This document shows, piece by piece, positions 24,188 to 34,115 of a stretch of 64,000 nt of DNA. The stretch is from assembly GCF_000189275.1 (NCBI RefSeq), contig NZ_AEVT01000084.1, positions 1 to 64,000 of the forward strand, given 5' to 3'. Positions within the stretch are counted from its first letter, which is position 1. Each line of letters starts with the position of its first letter. The DNA comes from Vibrio sinaloensis DSM 21326. Its GTDB lineage: Bacteria > Pseudomonadota > Gammaproteobacteria > Enterobacterales > Vibrionaceae. A model generated the notes under the pieces. That model was not told the origin of the DNA. It was given only the letters and a program-made list of their open reading frames with translations, and made no database searches. The position numbers were made by a program, and so were the translations under genes.

Positions 24188-24952
24188 TTACGCAATATAT
24201 TTCCGTATTGATCGCAACACTTCTGCTGGTTTTTCAGCATGAAGCCAATGACCCGTGTTAGCGATAACATGGGCTCTAGCCTGCGAGAATTGCTTTTGTA
24301 CTTCGGGTTGATGTTCGGCAGTTAGGTAATCAGAATCTCCCCCTTTGATAAACAGCGTAGGTGTCGAGATTTTGTTGAGAGGGTTCCAACCAAGGATATT
24401 CCAATAATTATCCCAAAGGCTAGCAACATTAAACCGCCAGCTAAGGTGGCTGCCTGTGTTGTAGAGCGATTTACCCAAGAATTGCCTAACTCCTTCCAGC
24501 TCAATATGTTGGGCAAGAATCTCCAGAGCCTGCTTACGAGTCGCAGGTTTTTGGGCGAGTACCGCTTTTAGACCATTGAACACGTTGTCGTGGCGATTCT
24601 GTGTGTACTTCACGGGGGCCATATCCAAAACAATCAACTTTTTGACTTTCGCTTGATCGGCTTGCGCAACTTTCATTGCTACTTTTCCACCCATAGAGTG
24701 GCCAATCAAGATGTAATCTTCAATTGCCAGAGATTCAAGTAATTCCACTACATCTCTTGCCATAAGCTCATAGTCATGATGTTCACTTTGGAAAGATTGC
24801 CCGTGGTTGCGTAGATCTAAACTAACAACCTGATGATCGACTTTTAAGTCTCGGGCGAGCAGGCCAAGGTTATCTAAATTTCCAAATAGACCATGGAGCA
24901 AAATGATGGGCTGGCCTTGGCCCTCTATTTTGTAGTTGAGCAGTTGTGACAT
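24188..24952 (-). CDS. ybfF: Alpha/beta hydrolase, esterase YbfF type
   Basis: A 254-residue alpha/beta hydrolase. The oxyanion HG motif is HGLFGNLDNLG, the nucleophile elbow is GHSMGGK, the acid lies in FIKGGDSDYL, and the His in NTGHWLHAEKP. The E. coli orthologue hydrolyses short acyl esters including palmitoyl-CoA and malonyl-CoA in vitro; its physiological role is unclear. It diverges from seqA by 93 bases, the same arrangement as E. coli ybfF-seqA. Confidence 0.9.
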   Translation of the reverse strand: MSQLLNYKIEGQGQPIILLHGLFGNLDNLGLLARDLKVDHQVVSLDLRNHGQSFQSEHHDYELMARDVVELLESLAIEDYILIGHSMGGKVAMKVAQADQAKVKKLIVLDMAPVKYTQNRHDNVFNGLKAVLAQKPATRKQALEILAQHIELEGVRQFLGKSLYNTGSHLSWRFNVASLWDNYWNILGWNPLNKISTPTLFIKGGDSDYLTAEHQPEVQKQFSQARAHVIANTGHWLHAEKPAEVLRSIRKYIA

Positions 24953-25045
24953 TTTTATTTTATTCGTGACAGGTTAACCGTAGAGTCTCAAGAAAGATCT
25001 CGCTATAATCTCCCAGAGTTTAAACATAGAGATTGTGAAAAGCGA

Positions 25046-25585
25046 ATGAAAACAATTGAGGTTGATGAGGATCTATACCGTTACATCGCAAGTCAAACCC
25101 AGCACATTGGTGAGAGTGCGTCGGATATTTTACGCCGTTTATTAAATGTTGATGGGGATGCCCCACAACCAGCACCACAGTCACCAGCGAAACCAAAAGG
25201 TATTGTGGTAAGCCGAGATGCTGCGAAGGAAGAAACAGTAGATAACGTAAAAGAAATGCGTTCTCTGTTAATTTCTGATGAGTTTGCAGGACTTAAAAAA
25301 GCGATTGACCGATTTATGTTGGTGTTATCGACTCTACACCGCATCGACCCGATGGGCTTTTCGGAAGCAACTCAAGTTAAAGGACGCAAGCGCGTTTATT
25401 TTGCAAACAATGAGCAGACTTTATTGGAAAGTGGTAATACGACTAAACCAAAGGCGATTCCTCAGTCTCCATTCTGGGTAATCACCAATACAAATACTAG
25501 CCGTAAGCGGCAGATGGTCGACCAGTTAATGGCGAGAATGAACTTCCCTGCCGACTTAACGGAAAAGGTTGCCAACTCAATTTAG
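25046..25585 (+). CDS. seqA: Negative modulator of replication initiation SeqA
   Basis: SeqA binds hemimethylated GATC sites, sequesters new origins and organises the nascent chromosome. The 179-residue protein has the N-terminal oligomerisation helix-loop (MKTIEVDEDLYRYIASQT, SASDILRRLL), a Pro-rich linker at about residues 50-60, and the C-terminal DNA-binding domain with RKRVYFANNEQTLLESGNTTKP, the GATC-recognition region. It implies Dam methylation in this organism. It is followed by pgm, as in E. coli. Confidence 0.96.
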   Translation: MKTIEVDEDLYRYIASQTQHIGESASDILRRLLNVDGDAPQPAPQSPAKPKGIVVSRDAAKEETVDNVKEMRSLLISDEFAGLKKAIDRFMLVLSTLHRIDPMGFSEATQVKGRKRVYFANNEQTLLESGNTTKPKAIPQSPFWVITNTNTSRKRQMVDQLMARMNFPADLTEKVANSI

Positions 25586-25599
25586 TAAAGTCTGACATA

Positions 25600-25647
25600 A
25601 ACCTCCTAATACTTCTGTTACATTCAGGTATTAAGAGGTTTTTTTTT
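25600..25647 (+). terminator. seqA terminator
   Basis: AACCTCCTAATAC and GTATTAAGAGGTT form an imperfect stem around a 15-base loop, followed by nine T. Some read-through into pgm is possible. Confidence 0.75.
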
Positions 25648-25679
25648 GGATTTCTATTTTATTTTTAAAGGATGTCAAC

Positions 25680-27326
25680 ATGGCTATGCACCCACGAGCT
25701 GGACAAAAAGCTCAGCAACAGGATCTTCATAACATACCCGCACTCGTCGCAAATTACTTTTTATTGCAACCTAATCCAGAAAACCCAGATCACAAAGTAG
25801 AATTTGGTACATCTGGTCACCGTGGTAGTTCAGACAAATCAACATTTAATGAAAACCATATTTTGGCGATTGCTCAAGCCATTGCGGAAGTTCGCGCAGA
25901 GAAAGGCACTCAAGGTCCATTGTTTGTTGGTAAGGATACACATGCTTTGTCTGAGCCAGCATTTTCAAGCGTGATTGAAGTTTTGATTGCGAACGGCGTG
26001 CAAGTTATTGTTCAAGAAGATAATGGCTACACGCCAACTCCTGGTGTGTCGCATGCCATCTTAACTTACAACCTTAAAAATGATGCTAAAGCAGATGGTA
26101 TCGTCATTACTCCTTCGCACAATCCACCGCAAGATGGTGGTATCAAGTACAACCCGACTCATGGTGGTCCGGCAGAAGGTGATTTAACACAAGCTATTCA
26201 AGATCGTGCAAACGTATTAATTGCAGAAGGCTTACAAGGTGTGAAGCGTATGCCATTAGGTGAAGCAAAAGCATCTGAGTTGTTTGTGGAGCGCGATCTC
26301 GTTAAGCCATATATTGATGACCTAGTGAACGTTATCGATATGGATGCAATCCAAAAAGCAAACCTAAAAATTGGTGTTGATCCACTTGGTGGCAGCGGTA
26401 TCGATTATTGGCGTCAGATCGCGACAGCTTACAACCTCGACTTGACACTTGTGAGTGAAGCGATTGACCCATCATTCCAGTTCATGTCACTAGATAAAGA
26501 CGGTGTGGTTCGAATGGACTGTTCTTCACCGTACGCTATGGCGGGTCTATTGGCTCTGAAAGACGAGTACGATTTGGCATTTGGTAACGACCCTGATTAC
26601 GATCGCCACGGTATCGTGACACCAAAAGGTTTGATGAACCCGAACCACTTCCTCGCCGTTTGTATTGATTACTTGTATCGCCACCGTGAAGGTTGGGGTC
26701 AAGAAGTGGCTGTTGGTAAAACTCTAGTATCCAGTGCATTGATTGACCGCGTGGTCGCTGATCTAGGCCGTGAGCTGTGTGAAGTGCCCGTTGGTTTTAA
26801 ATGGTTTGTAGATGGTCTTTATGAAGGTAAGTTTGGTTTTGGTGGTGAGGAATCTGCCGGAGCTTCGTTCCTGCGCAAAGATGGAACGCCATGGTCAACA
26901 GATAAAGATGGCATCATCTTGTGTCTTCTAGCAGCGGAAATTACAGCTGTGACCGGTAAAAACCCGCAAGATTACTACGAAGAGCTCGCTGCTAAACACG
27001 GAGCATCTGAATACAACCGTATTCAAGCTGTCGCGAACGGCCCACAGAAAGAAGTGCTTAAAAAGCTGTCTGCTGAGATGGTCATTGCTGAAACTCTAGC
27101 AGGAGATAAGATTACTGCACGTCTCACCCATGCTCCAGGCAATGGTGCGGCAATTGGCGGATTAAAAGTGACTACCGACAATGGCTGGTTCGCAGCGCGT
27201 CCATCAGGCACAGAAGACATCTATAAGATCTACTGTGAAAGCTTCAAAGGTGCTGAGCACTTGAAACAGATTGAAGCGGAAGCGCAAGAGATCGTTAATC
27301 AGGTTTTTGCTGACGCTGGCCTATAA
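25680..27326 (+). CDS. pgm: Phosphoglucomutase, alpha-D-glucose phosphate-specific
   Basis: Pgm interconverts glucose-1-P and glucose-6-P, linking glycolysis with UDP-glucose for LPS and capsule. The 548-residue product has the phosphoserine loop [13 protein letters not shown], the metal-binding [10 protein letters not shown], the sugar-binding GGEESAGAS, and the phosphate-binding [12 protein letters not shown] at the C terminus. Length matches E. coli Pgm (546). ATG is preceded by AAAGGATG. A good terminator follows. Confidence 0.97.
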   Translation: MAMHPRAGQKAQQQDLHNIPALVANYFLLQPNPENPDHKVEFGTSGHRGSSDKSTFNENHILAIAQAIAEVRAEKGTQGPLFVGKDTHALSEPAFSSVIEVLIANGVQVIVQEDNGYTPTPGVSHAILTYNLKNDAKADGIVITPSHNPPQDGGIKYNPTHGGPAEGDLTQAIQDRANVLIAEGLQGVKRMPLGEAKASELFVERDLVKPYIDDLVNVIDMDAIQKANLKIGVDPLGGSGIDYWRQIATAYNLDLTLVSEAIDPSFQFMSLDKDGVVRMDCSSPYAMAGLLALKDEYDLAFGNDPDYDRHGIVTPKGLMNPNHFLAVCIDYLYRHREGWGQEVAVGKTLVSSALIDRVVADLGRELCEVPVGFKWFVDGLYEGKFGFGGEESAGASFLRKDGTPWSTDKDGIILCLLAAEITAVTGKNPQDYYEELAAKHGASEYNRIQAVANGPQKEVLKKLSAEMVIAETLAGDKITARLTHAPGNGAAIGGLKVTTDNGWFAARPSGTEDIYKIYCESFKGAEHLKQIEAEAQEIVNQVFADAGL

Positions 27327-27346
27327 TCCAGCAGAGTGAACTTTTG

Positions 27347-27377
27347 AAAGGGCTGACCAAGTGTCAGCCCTTTTTGT
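27347..27377 (+). terminator. pgm terminator
   Basis: AAAGGGCTGAC-CAAGT-GTCAGCCCTTT with a T5 run; a perfect 11-bp stem. Convergent with the DUF1853 gene. Confidence 0.9.
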
Positions 27378-27391
27378 TTCTTATTCTTGGA

Positions 27392-28144
27392 CTACCTTTG
27401 TGGCCAGCTATCTGGAACTACAAACCAGAATTGCCCTTTCCTTGTTTGAGCATGCACAAACCTTCCATTGGGCTTCTCGATAGGGCTGTCAAATTCTTTC
27501 CGTCCAACTGCCCAAAGTGGCTTTTCAAGTTCGTACAAAGGCTCGCCAATTTGATCCCATTGGCTTTGGTAGCACCAACACCCGGTAATTTGGCTTTGAT
27601 TTATAGCCCACCCTAAGCACTCTTTGGGAATGGTTTCCGGTGAGAAGGGGTTAACATACAGCCGACCTTGAATCAGCAGATGTTCTGAGAGCTGGCTATA
27701 TTCTGGGTACTGAGTGAGAAATTCTTCGCGCGAGCTCATTTTTAATTGGTGCGACATCATTCTCGCCAGCTTTATATCCAACTGGTCGTGGGCATTCGGT
27801 CCGTACCAAACTCCACCGTGCAAAAGGTAGAACTTGATGGCTACTTCCCAGTGCTCATTACGTTGTTGTTCATGATTGGTAAGAATAAGGTCGATCGCTC
27901 CAAGAGTTTGTCCACATGGCTTGTTGATCTGTATTTCTTCGTCCAATAGTGAATACTGCCCACTTTGAGTGAGTAGTTTGGTACAAAGGTATTGATAGAT
28001 AAAACCAAGCCGCGGGTTACCTTGATATTCGTCCTCTTGATAGGCAGGAATAGATAAAGAGGACAGATCTTCAAAAGGTGGTTTTATTTTGAACAGCGAT
28101 GGAGTCGTCGCAATCCAATGATAAAAGCGCTGTAGTGAATGCAT
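27392..28144 (-). CDS. DUF1853 family protein
   Basis: A 250-residue protein of the uncharacterised DUF1853 family, supported by RLGFIYQYLCTKLL and HWEVAIKFYLLHGGVWYGPN, which resemble PD-(D/E)XK nuclease-like cores (Asp-120s IDLIL followed by E-x-K in EVAIK). I infer a possible nuclease fold but no activity. The frame is open for 37 further codons upstream, overlapping the promoter of divergent ybgI; the ATG at 28144 with a Shine-Dalgarno-like AGG seven bases before it is preferred. Confidence 0.72.
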   Translation of the reverse strand: MHSLQRFYHWIATTPSLFKIKPPFEDLSSLSIPAYQEDEYQGNPRLGFIYQYLCTKLLTQSGQYSLLDEEIQINKPCGQTLGAIDLILTNHEQQRNEHWEVAIKFYLLHGGVWYGPNAHDQLDIKLARMMSHQLKMSSREEFLTQYPEYSQLSEHLLIQGRLYVNPFSPETIPKECLGWAINQSQITGCWCYQSQWDQIGEPLYELEKPLWAVGRKEFDSPIEKPNGRFVHAQTRKGQFWFVVPDSWPQR

Positions 28145-28273
28145 CCTTGAGCCTATAACAATGTTCTTAAAGGCAGTGTACCACGCACTCGCCTCTAGCA
28201 TCACTGCTGTTGTTGACTTACACTTTGCCACAGTGAATTGAGTCAGCCTCGACAATCAATAATGGAAGCCCAA

Positions 28274-29032
28274 ATGAACAACTTACAACTAGAAAAAATA
28301 CTGAATGAAAAGCTATCACCTCAACTCATCAAAGATTATGCACCGAATGGGTTGCAGGTAGAGGGAAAAGAACAAATTAATAAAGTGGTGACTGGTGTAA
28401 CGGCTTCCCAAGCACTGATTGATAAAGCGGTTGAACTAAAAGCCGATGCGTTATTGGTGCACCATGGTTACTTCTGGAAAGGGGAGCCGGAACCAATTCG
28501 TGGTATGAAAGGGAAACGTATTCGTACTTTGATAAAAAACGACATTAATTTAATGGGTTACCACTTGCCACTTGATATACACCCTGAGTTAGGTAACAAC
28601 GCTGAACTTGCACGCCTGCTCGATATTAAAGTCGAAGGTGGCTTAGAAGGGCACGCTCAATCTGTTGCAATGTTTGGCCGGTTAAAAGCACCAATGACAG
28701 GCACTGAATTCGCTGAAAAAATCAGTCAAGTATTGAATCGTCGACCACTTCATATTGCGCCGGAAAATGCAGACAAAGTGATTGAAACAGTCGGTTGGTG
28801 TACAGGAGGCGGTCAGGATTTCATAGAGTTGGCTGCGGGGCATGGACTCGATGCGTTTATTTCGGGTGAGATCTCAGAACGAACCACTTATTCCGCTCGT
28901 GAGCAGGACATTCATTACTTTGCTGCAGGGCATCACGCGACAGAACGTTATGGAATTAAAGCATTAGGTGAGTGGCTGGCCAAAACGCATGGTTTAGATG
29001 TGGAATTTATTGATATTGATAATCCGGTATAG
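28274..29032 (+). CDS. ybgI: Nif3-like dinuclear metal-binding protein YbgI
   Basis: A 252-residue member of the Nif3/YbgI family, which forms toroidal hexamers with two metal ions per subunit. Landmarks are DYAPNGLQVEG, LLVHHGYFWKG (His pair), HLPLDIHPELGNNAEL and AGHHATERYGIKAL (metal ligands). Annotated elsewhere as a GTP cyclohydrolase I type 2 homologue, but its reaction is unproven and E. coli genetics suggest a DNA-repair or radiation-resistance role. Start at 28274 matches the E. coli protein and has GGAAG five bases upstream; an earlier start would add 12 codons. Confidence 0.92.
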   Translation: MNNLQLEKILNEKLSPQLIKDYAPNGLQVEGKEQINKVVTGVTASQALIDKAVELKADALLVHHGYFWKGEPEPIRGMKGKRIRTLIKNDINLMGYHLPLDIHPELGNNAELARLLDIKVEGGLEGHAQSVAMFGRLKAPMTGTEFAEKISQVLNRRPLHIAPENADKVIETVGWCTGGGQDFIELAAGHGLDAFISGEISERTTYSAREQDIHYFAAGHHATERYGIKALGEWLAKTHGLDVEFIDIDNPV

Positions 29033-29062
29033 CCAATTCGAACTGCTTTTGTTCAAAAACAA

Positions 29063-29092
29063 AAAGGGCTGACGTTTATGCGTCAGCCCTTT
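29063..29092. terminator. Terminator shared by ybgI and gltA
   Basis: AAAGGGCTGACG-TTTATG-CGTCAGCCCTTT is a perfect 12-bp stem with A and T runs outside, located in the convergent gap. Confidence 0.85.
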
Positions 29093-29109
29093 GTTCATTT
29101 GTCTAGCTG

Positions 29110-30399
29110 TTACTCACGTTCGTGAATTGGTTGGAAGTCACGTTGTACTTCACCAGTGTATAGCTGACGAGGGCGACCGATTCGGTTTAGTGGGTCGCTG
29201 TGCATTTCGTTCCAGTGAGCAATCCAACCGATGGTACGAGAAAGTGCGAAGATTACCGTAAACATCGATACTGGAATACCGATTGCTTTTAGGATAATAC
29301 CTGAGTAGAAGTCTACGTTCGGGTACAGTTTCTTCGATACAAAGTACTCATCAGACAGAGCGATGCGCTCAAGCTCCATCGCAACATCAAGAAGTGGATC
29401 ATTGATGTTAAGCTCTTTAAGTACGTCGTGACACGTTTCGCGCATAACCGTTGCACGTGGGTCGTAGTTTTTGTAAACGCGGTGACCAAAGCCCATCAAA
29501 CGGAATGGGTCATCTTTATCCTTCGCACGTTCAATGTACTCTGGGATATTGTCTACGCTACCGATTTCTTCCAGCATCTTCAAACATGCTTCGTTTGCGC
29601 CACCATGAGCTGGGCCCCATAGAGAAGCGATACCTGCTGCGATACATGCAAATGGGTTAGCGCCTGATGAACCAGCAAGACGAACGGTCGACGTTGACGC
29701 GTTTTGCTCGTGATCTGCGTGTAGAGTGAAGATTTTGTCCATTGCTTGGGCAACTACAGGGTTTACTTCGTACTCTTCACATGGGTTTGCGAACATCATG
29801 TGTAGGAAGTTCTCAGCGTAGCTCAAGTCATTACGTGGGTAAATGAAAGGCTGGCCGATTGAATACTTGTAACACATTGCAGCTAGTGTCGGCATTTTCG
29901 ACAGTAGACGGTATGCAGTGATCTCGCGGTGAGTGTCGTTGTTGATATCCAGTGAATCGTGGTAGAAGGCTGCAAGAGCGCCAACTACACCACACATAAC
30001 GGCCATTGGGTGTGCATCACGACGGAAGCCATGGAAGAAGCTTGCGATTTGTTCATGCACCATAGTATGGCGAGTTACAGTTGTTTTGAATTGCTCGTAT
30101 TGTTCACGGGTAGGGGCTTCACCATAAAGAAGGATGTAACAAACTTCTAAATAATCAGCGTTGTTAGCTAGCTGATCAATTGGGTAACCGCGGTGCAAAA
30201 GAATGCCTTTGCCACCGTCGATGTAGGTGATTTGAGACTCACAAGATGCAGTGGCAAGAAAACCTGGGTCAAAAGTAAAGTATCCATTTGCTCCCAGTTT
30301 ACGAACGTCAATTACAGGAGTGCCTAAAGCACCATCCATAATTGGTAGCTCGATAGGCGCTTGACCTTCAACATGAAGGGTAGCTTTCTTATCCGCCAT
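29110..30399 (-). CDS. gltA: Citrate synthase
   Basis: GltA condenses acetyl-CoA and oxaloacetate, the entry to the TCA cycle. The 429-residue product is a type II hexameric synthase: [10 protein letters not shown], the catalytic His region [13 protein letters not shown], and [15 protein letters not shown]. The open frame extends 27 codons further upstream, but [12 protein letters not shown] at 30399 matches the E. coli length and has AGGAGAT upstream. It diverges from sdhC across 395 bases, as in E. coli, so the two can share ArcA and CRP control. Confidence 0.97.
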   Translation of the reverse strand: MADKKATLHVEGQAPIELPIMDGALGTPVIDVRKLGANGYFTFDPGFLATASCESQITYIDGGKGILLHRGYPIDQLANNADYLEVCYILLYGEAPTREQYEQFKTTVTRHTMVHEQIASFFHGFRRDAHPMAVMCGVVGALAAFYHDSLDINNDTHREITAYRLLSKMPTLAAMCYKYSIGQPFIYPRNDLSYAENFLHMMFANPCEEYEVNPVVAQAMDKIFTLHADHEQNASTSTVRLAGSSGANPFACIAAGIASLWGPAHGGANEACLKMLEEIGSVDNIPEYIERAKDKDDPFRLMGFGHRVYKNYDPRATVMRETCHDVLKELNINDPLLDVAMELERIALSDEYFVSKKLYPNVDFYSGIILKAIGIPVSMFTVIFALSRTIGWIAHWNEMHSDPLNRIGRPRQLYTGEVQRDFQPIHERE

Positions 30400-30794
30400 A
30401 ACAATCTCCTTTGTTTTATTATTAATCCGTCCAGGATGTTTGTGTGACATTTTTGTACGTGGAATCGTTATCAAAGTCAATTTCTCTCCTCTGATGTGTG
30501 CACTTGTTATGATTTTTTGAACACGTAAGGTTAAAAATCTGTGCTGTGTAGCAAAAATTGTTACATCAATTGTATTAGAATGTTGCCAGCCGTATAGTGG
30601 CGCAGTAAATTTTGGTGGAAACCTAATAAATTCAAGGCTTGAAACAAAAGTGAGGTGAAGTTTTTAGCTTTGTTGTTAACAAATATTTTACAAAATAATC
30701 GTTCAATTTGACGGGGTGGTTGTTAAATAAATGTTAACTTTTGCAGGTTTGCAACCAAAATTCGTTTATAACTATAAATGCTCAATGGAGCTGA
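30400..30794. promoter_or_regulatory. Divergent gltA/sdhC control region
   Basis: An AT-rich 395-base gap. GTTAAATAAATGTTA at 30722-30736 matches the ArcA consensus GTTAATTAAATGTTA at 14 of 15 positions; a weaker ArcA-like GTTAAC site is at 30675. A probable sdhC promoter is TTGCAA (30749-30754), 18 bases, TATAAA (30773-30778). Anaerobic repression of sdh by ArcA is established in E. coli. Confidence 0.65.
30722..30736 (+). promoter_or_regulatory. ArcA box upstream of sdhC
   Basis: GTTAAATAAATGTTA, 14 of 15 matches to the ArcA-P consensus, immediately upstream of the -35 element of the predicted sdhC promoter. Confidence 0.7.
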
Positions 30795-31187
30795 GTGAGC
30801 AAGCCCGTGAAAGAAAGAAAGTCAAGACCTGTTAATTTAGATTTACAGACCATTCGCTTTCCGATCACAGCAATCGCATCTATTTTACACCGTGTATCCG
30901 GTGTAATAACGTTTGTCGCGGTCGGGATCCTACTTTGGTTACTATCCATATCCTTATCCTCCCCTGTTGGTTACGCACAAGCAGTTGACATTGTCGATGG
31001 CTTCTTTGTGAAGTTTATCTTGTGGGGAATCCTAACGGCATTGGCCTACCACATTGCTGGTGGTATCCGTCACTTGTTGATGGACCTTGGTCATTTTGAA
31101 GAGCTGGAATCTGGCGCAATGAGCGCTAAGGTTGCCTTCGCAGCAACAGCCGTTCTGTCACTACTAGCGGGGATCATGGTGTGGTAA
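30795..31187 (+). CDS. sdhC: Succinate dehydrogenase cytochrome b556 subunit
   Basis: SdhC anchors complex II in the inner membrane and binds haem b and ubiquinone with SdhD. The 130-residue protein has the signature RPVNLDLQTIRFPITAIASI and HRVSGVITF with conserved Ser/Arg for quinone binding, three transmembrane helices, and the haem-ligand His in LAYHIAGGIRHLLMD. The start is GTG with GGAG four bases upstream, giving 130 residues against 129 in E. coli. Its last codons overlap sdhD by seven bases. Confidence 0.95.
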   Translation: MSKPVKERKSRPVNLDLQTIRFPITAIASILHRVSGVITFVAVGILLWLLSISLSSPVGYAQAVDIVDGFFVKFILWGILTALAYHIAGGIRHLLMDLGHFEELESGAMSAKVAFAATAVLSLLAGIMVW

Positions 31188-31525
31188 AACATATTTCAAC
31201 TTTTGGTCGTAACGGCGTACACGATTTCTTATTGATTCGTGCTACCGCAATCATTATGACGCTTTACACAATTTATTTGGTGAGCTTTTGTGCTTTCACC
31301 GATATCTCTTACGTATCATGGACTCAGTTCTTTGGTGGCACGTTCACCAAAGTGTTCACGATGCTAGCGCTCGTTTCAGTACTTATCCACGCTTGGATTG
31401 GTTTGTGGCAAGTTCTGACGGATTACATTAAGTGCGCGAAGCTTCGTGGCGGCTTACAGTTAGGTGTTATCGCTGTACTGTTTGCTTACTTCTTCTCTGG
31501 TCTATTTATTTTGTGGGGTGCGTAA
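31181..31525 (+). CDS. sdhD: Succinate dehydrogenase membrane anchor subunit
   Basis: The second membrane anchor of complex II, 114 residues with three transmembrane helices. FGRNGVHDFLLIRATAI is the family start, and LIHAWIGLWQVLTDYIK contains the haem-ligand His and quinone-site Tyr/Asp region. The GTG start overlaps the sdhC stop by seven bases, so translation is coupled; the stop TAA directly abuts the sdhA GTG. Confidence 0.95.
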   Translation: MVKHISTFGRNGVHDFLLIRATAIIMTLYTIYLVSFCAFTDISYVSWTQFFGGTFTKVFTMLALVSVLIHAWIGLWQVLTDYIKCAKLRGGLQLGVIAVLFAYFFSGLFILWGA

Positions 31526-33292
31526 GTGTCTATTCCAGTTCGTGAATTTGATGCCGTTGTAATCGGCGCAGGTGGTGCAGGCATGCGTGCTGCACTACAA
31601 ATCTCTGAGCAAGGCCTATCTTGTGCTTTGCTGTCAAAAGTTTTTCCTACTCGTTCTCACACTGTTTCGGCTCAGGGTGGTATTACCGTTGCGTTAGGTA
31701 ACGCGCACGATGACCACTGGGAACAGCATATGTACGACACCGTTAAAGGTTCTGATTACATTGGTGATCAGGACGCTATCGAGTACATGTGTAAGAACGG
31801 TCCAGAATCTGTAATCGAACTTGAGAGAATGGGTCTACCATTTTCGCGCTTCGACAACGGTAAGATTTACCAACGACCATTCGGTGGCCAGTCGAAAAAC
31901 TTCGGTGGCGAACAAGCTGCTCGTACCGCTGCGGCGGCCGACCGTACAGGTCATGCACTTCTTCATACGTTGTACCAGCAAAACATCAAACACAAAACGA
32001 CGATTTTCTCTGAGTGGTATGCACTCGACATCGTTAAAAACGAAGATGGCGCAGTTCTTGGCTGTACAGCCCTGAGCATGGAAACTGGTGAAGTTTGCTA
32101 CTTTAAGTCTAAAGCAACTGTGCTTGCGACTGGTGGTGCTGGCCGTATCTACGCTTCTACAACCAATGCGCACATCAATACTGGTGACGGTGTTGGTATG
32201 GCACTTCGCGCAGGTGTTCCGATGCAAGACATGGAAATGTGGCAATTCCACCCAACAGGTATCGCTGGCGCGGGTGTTCTAGTGACAGAAGGTTGTCGTG
32301 GTGAAGGTGGTTACCTTCTTAACAAAGACGGCGAACGCTTCATGGAGCGTTACGCGCCTAACGCAAAAGACCTTGCTGGTCGTGACGTTGTGGCTCGTTC
32401 GATGATGATTGAAATTCGTGAAGGCCGCGGTTGCGATGGTCCATGGGGTCCACACATCAAACTTAAGCTAGATCACTTAGGCAAAGAGACACTTGAATCT
32501 CGTCTTCCTGGCGTATGTGAATTGTCTCGTACGTTTGCACACGTTGATCCAGTGAAAGAGCCAATTCCAGTAATTCCAACTTGTCACTACATGATGGGTG
32601 GTATTCCTACTCAGGTTTCAGGTCAGGCAATTAAGCAAGACGAAGCTGGTGGTGATGTTGAAGTTCAAGGTCTATTTGCATGTGGTGAAATCGCATCCGT
32701 ATCAGTTCACGGCGCTAACCGTCTAGGCGGTAACTCATTACTAGATTTAGTGGTATTTGGTCGTGCTACTGGGTTGCACTTGGGCGAAACACTGCTTAAG
32801 CAAGCAGAAGCGAAGCCTGCGACGGATGAAGACATCGAACGTTCACTAGAACGCTACAACCGCTGGGAAAACAGCACTGGCGGTGAAGACCCAGCACAAA
32901 TTCGTAAAGATCTGCAACAATGTATGCAGAACAACTTCTCGGTATTCCGTGAAGGTGATGCGATGGCAAAAGGTTTAGAAGAGCTGAAAGTCATTCGTGA
33001 GCGCTTGAAGAATGCTCACCTTGCAGATAAATCTACCGAGTTCAACACTCAACGTATCGAGTGTCTAGAACTTGATAACTTGATGGAAACTGCATACGCA
33101 ACAGCTGTTGCAGCAAACTACCGTACTGAAAGCCGTGGTGCACATGCGCGCTTCGACTTCCCAGACCGTAATGATGAACAGTGGCTATGTCACTCTATTT
33201 ACAACCCTGAGTCAGAGTCTATGGCGAAGCGTGATGTAAACATGGAGCCAGTCCACCGTGAAGCATTTCCACCAAAAGCACGTACGTACTAA
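31526..33292 (+). CDS. sdhA: Succinate dehydrogenase flavoprotein subunit
   Basis: SdhA oxidises succinate to fumarate at a covalently bound FAD. In 588 residues it shows the Rossmann [11 protein letters not shown], the flavinylation His in [11 protein letters not shown], the dicarboxylate site [21 protein letters not shown], and [18 protein letters not shown]. Length equals that of E. coli SdhA. GTG start with no gap to sdhD and 18 bases to sdhB. Confidence 0.98.
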   Translation: MSIPVREFDAVVIGAGGAGMRAALQISEQGLSCALLSKVFPTRSHTVSAQGGITVALGNAHDDHWEQHMYDTVKGSDYIGDQDAIEYMCKNGPESVIELERMGLPFSRFDNGKIYQRPFGGQSKNFGGEQAARTAAAADRTGHALLHTLYQQNIKHKTTIFSEWYALDIVKNEDGAVLGCTALSMETGEVCYFKSKATVLATGGAGRIYASTTNAHINTGDGVGMALRAGVPMQDMEMWQFHPTGIAGAGVLVTEGCRGEGGYLLNKDGERFMERYAPNAKDLAGRDVVARSMMIEIREGRGCDGPWGPHIKLKLDHLGKETLESRLPGVCELSRTFAHVDPVKEPIPVIPTCHYMMGGIPTQVSGQAIKQDEAGGDVEVQGLFACGEIASVSVHGANRLGGNSLLDLVVFGRATGLHLGETLLKQAEAKPATDEDIERSLERYNRWENSTGGEDPAQIRKDLQQCMQNNFSVFREGDAMAKGLEELKVIRERLKNAHLADKSTEFNTQRIECLELDNLMETAYATAVAANYRTESRGAHARFDFPDRNDEQWLCHSIYNPESESMAKRDVNMEPVHREAFPPKARTY

Positions 33293-33310
33293 GGAAAGGA
33301 GGGTATTACT

Positions 33311-34021
33311 ATGAAACTGAATTTCTCTTTGTACCGTTACAATCCAGACGTAGACCAAAAGCCGTACATGAAAGACTATACGCTTGAGGTTGAAGAAGGT
33401 TCGGACATGATGCTTTTGGATGCTTTGATCTTACTTAAAGAGCAAGATCCTAGCATTGCATTCCGCCGCTCTTGTCGTGAAGGTGTTTGTGGTTCTGATG
33501 GTCTGAACATGAACGGCAAAAACGGCCTAGCATGTATCACGCCTCTATCTGCATTAAAAGCAGACAAGATTGTGATTCGTCCGCTACCGGGTTTACCTGT
33601 TGTGCGTGATCTTATCGTTGACATGACACAGTTCTACGATAACTATGCGAAAGTTAAACCATTCTTGATTGACGATGGTGCTTTGCCACCTTCTCGCGAG
33701 AATCTACAATCACCGGATGAGCGTGCGCATCTAGATGGTTTGTACGAGTGTATTATGTGTGCATGTTGTACAACCTCTTGTCCTTCATTCTGGTGGAACC
33801 CAGATAAATTTATTGGTCCTGCAGGCCTACTTGCCGCTTACCGTTGGTTAATAGATAGCCGTGATACAGCAACAGATGAACGTTTATCAAATCTTGATGA
33901 TGCATTTAGCGTTTTCCGTTGCCATGGCATCATGAATTGTGTAAGTGTTTGTCCTAAGGGGCTAAACCCGACGAAAGCCATTGGTCACATTAAGACTATG
34001 CTGGTTAATCGTTCGGTTTAA
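33311..34021 (+). CDS. sdhB: Succinate dehydrogenase iron-sulfur subunit
   Basis: SdhB carries electrons from FAD to quinone through [2Fe-2S], [4Fe-4S] and [3Fe-4S] clusters. The 236-residue product has the plant-ferredoxin-type motif SCREGVCGSDGLNMNG, then CIMCACCTTSCPSFW and CHGIMNCVSVCPKGL. The start is preceded by AAGGAGG (33295-33301). It closes sdhCDAB; sucA follows after 94 bases without a strong terminator, so read-through into suc genes is likely. Confidence 0.98.
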   Translation: MKLNFSLYRYNPDVDQKPYMKDYTLEVEEGSDMMLLDALILLKEQDPSIAFRRSCREGVCGSDGLNMNGKNGLACITPLSALKADKIVIRPLPGLPVVRDLIVDMTQFYDNYAKVKPFLIDDGALPPSRENLQSPDERAHLDGLYECIMCACCTTSCPSFWWNPDKFIGPAGLLAAYRWLIDSRDTATDERLSNLDDAFSVFRCHGIMNCVSVCPKGLNPTKAIGHIKTMLVNRSV

Positions 34022-34115
34022 TCAATAACAAAAATTGCCGGCCTATCCTGGGTCGGCTCTTAATAGCTCGGCGTAAGACCGAAGCAAACGTGAAAACTAC
34101 TGGTTAAGGGAAAAT

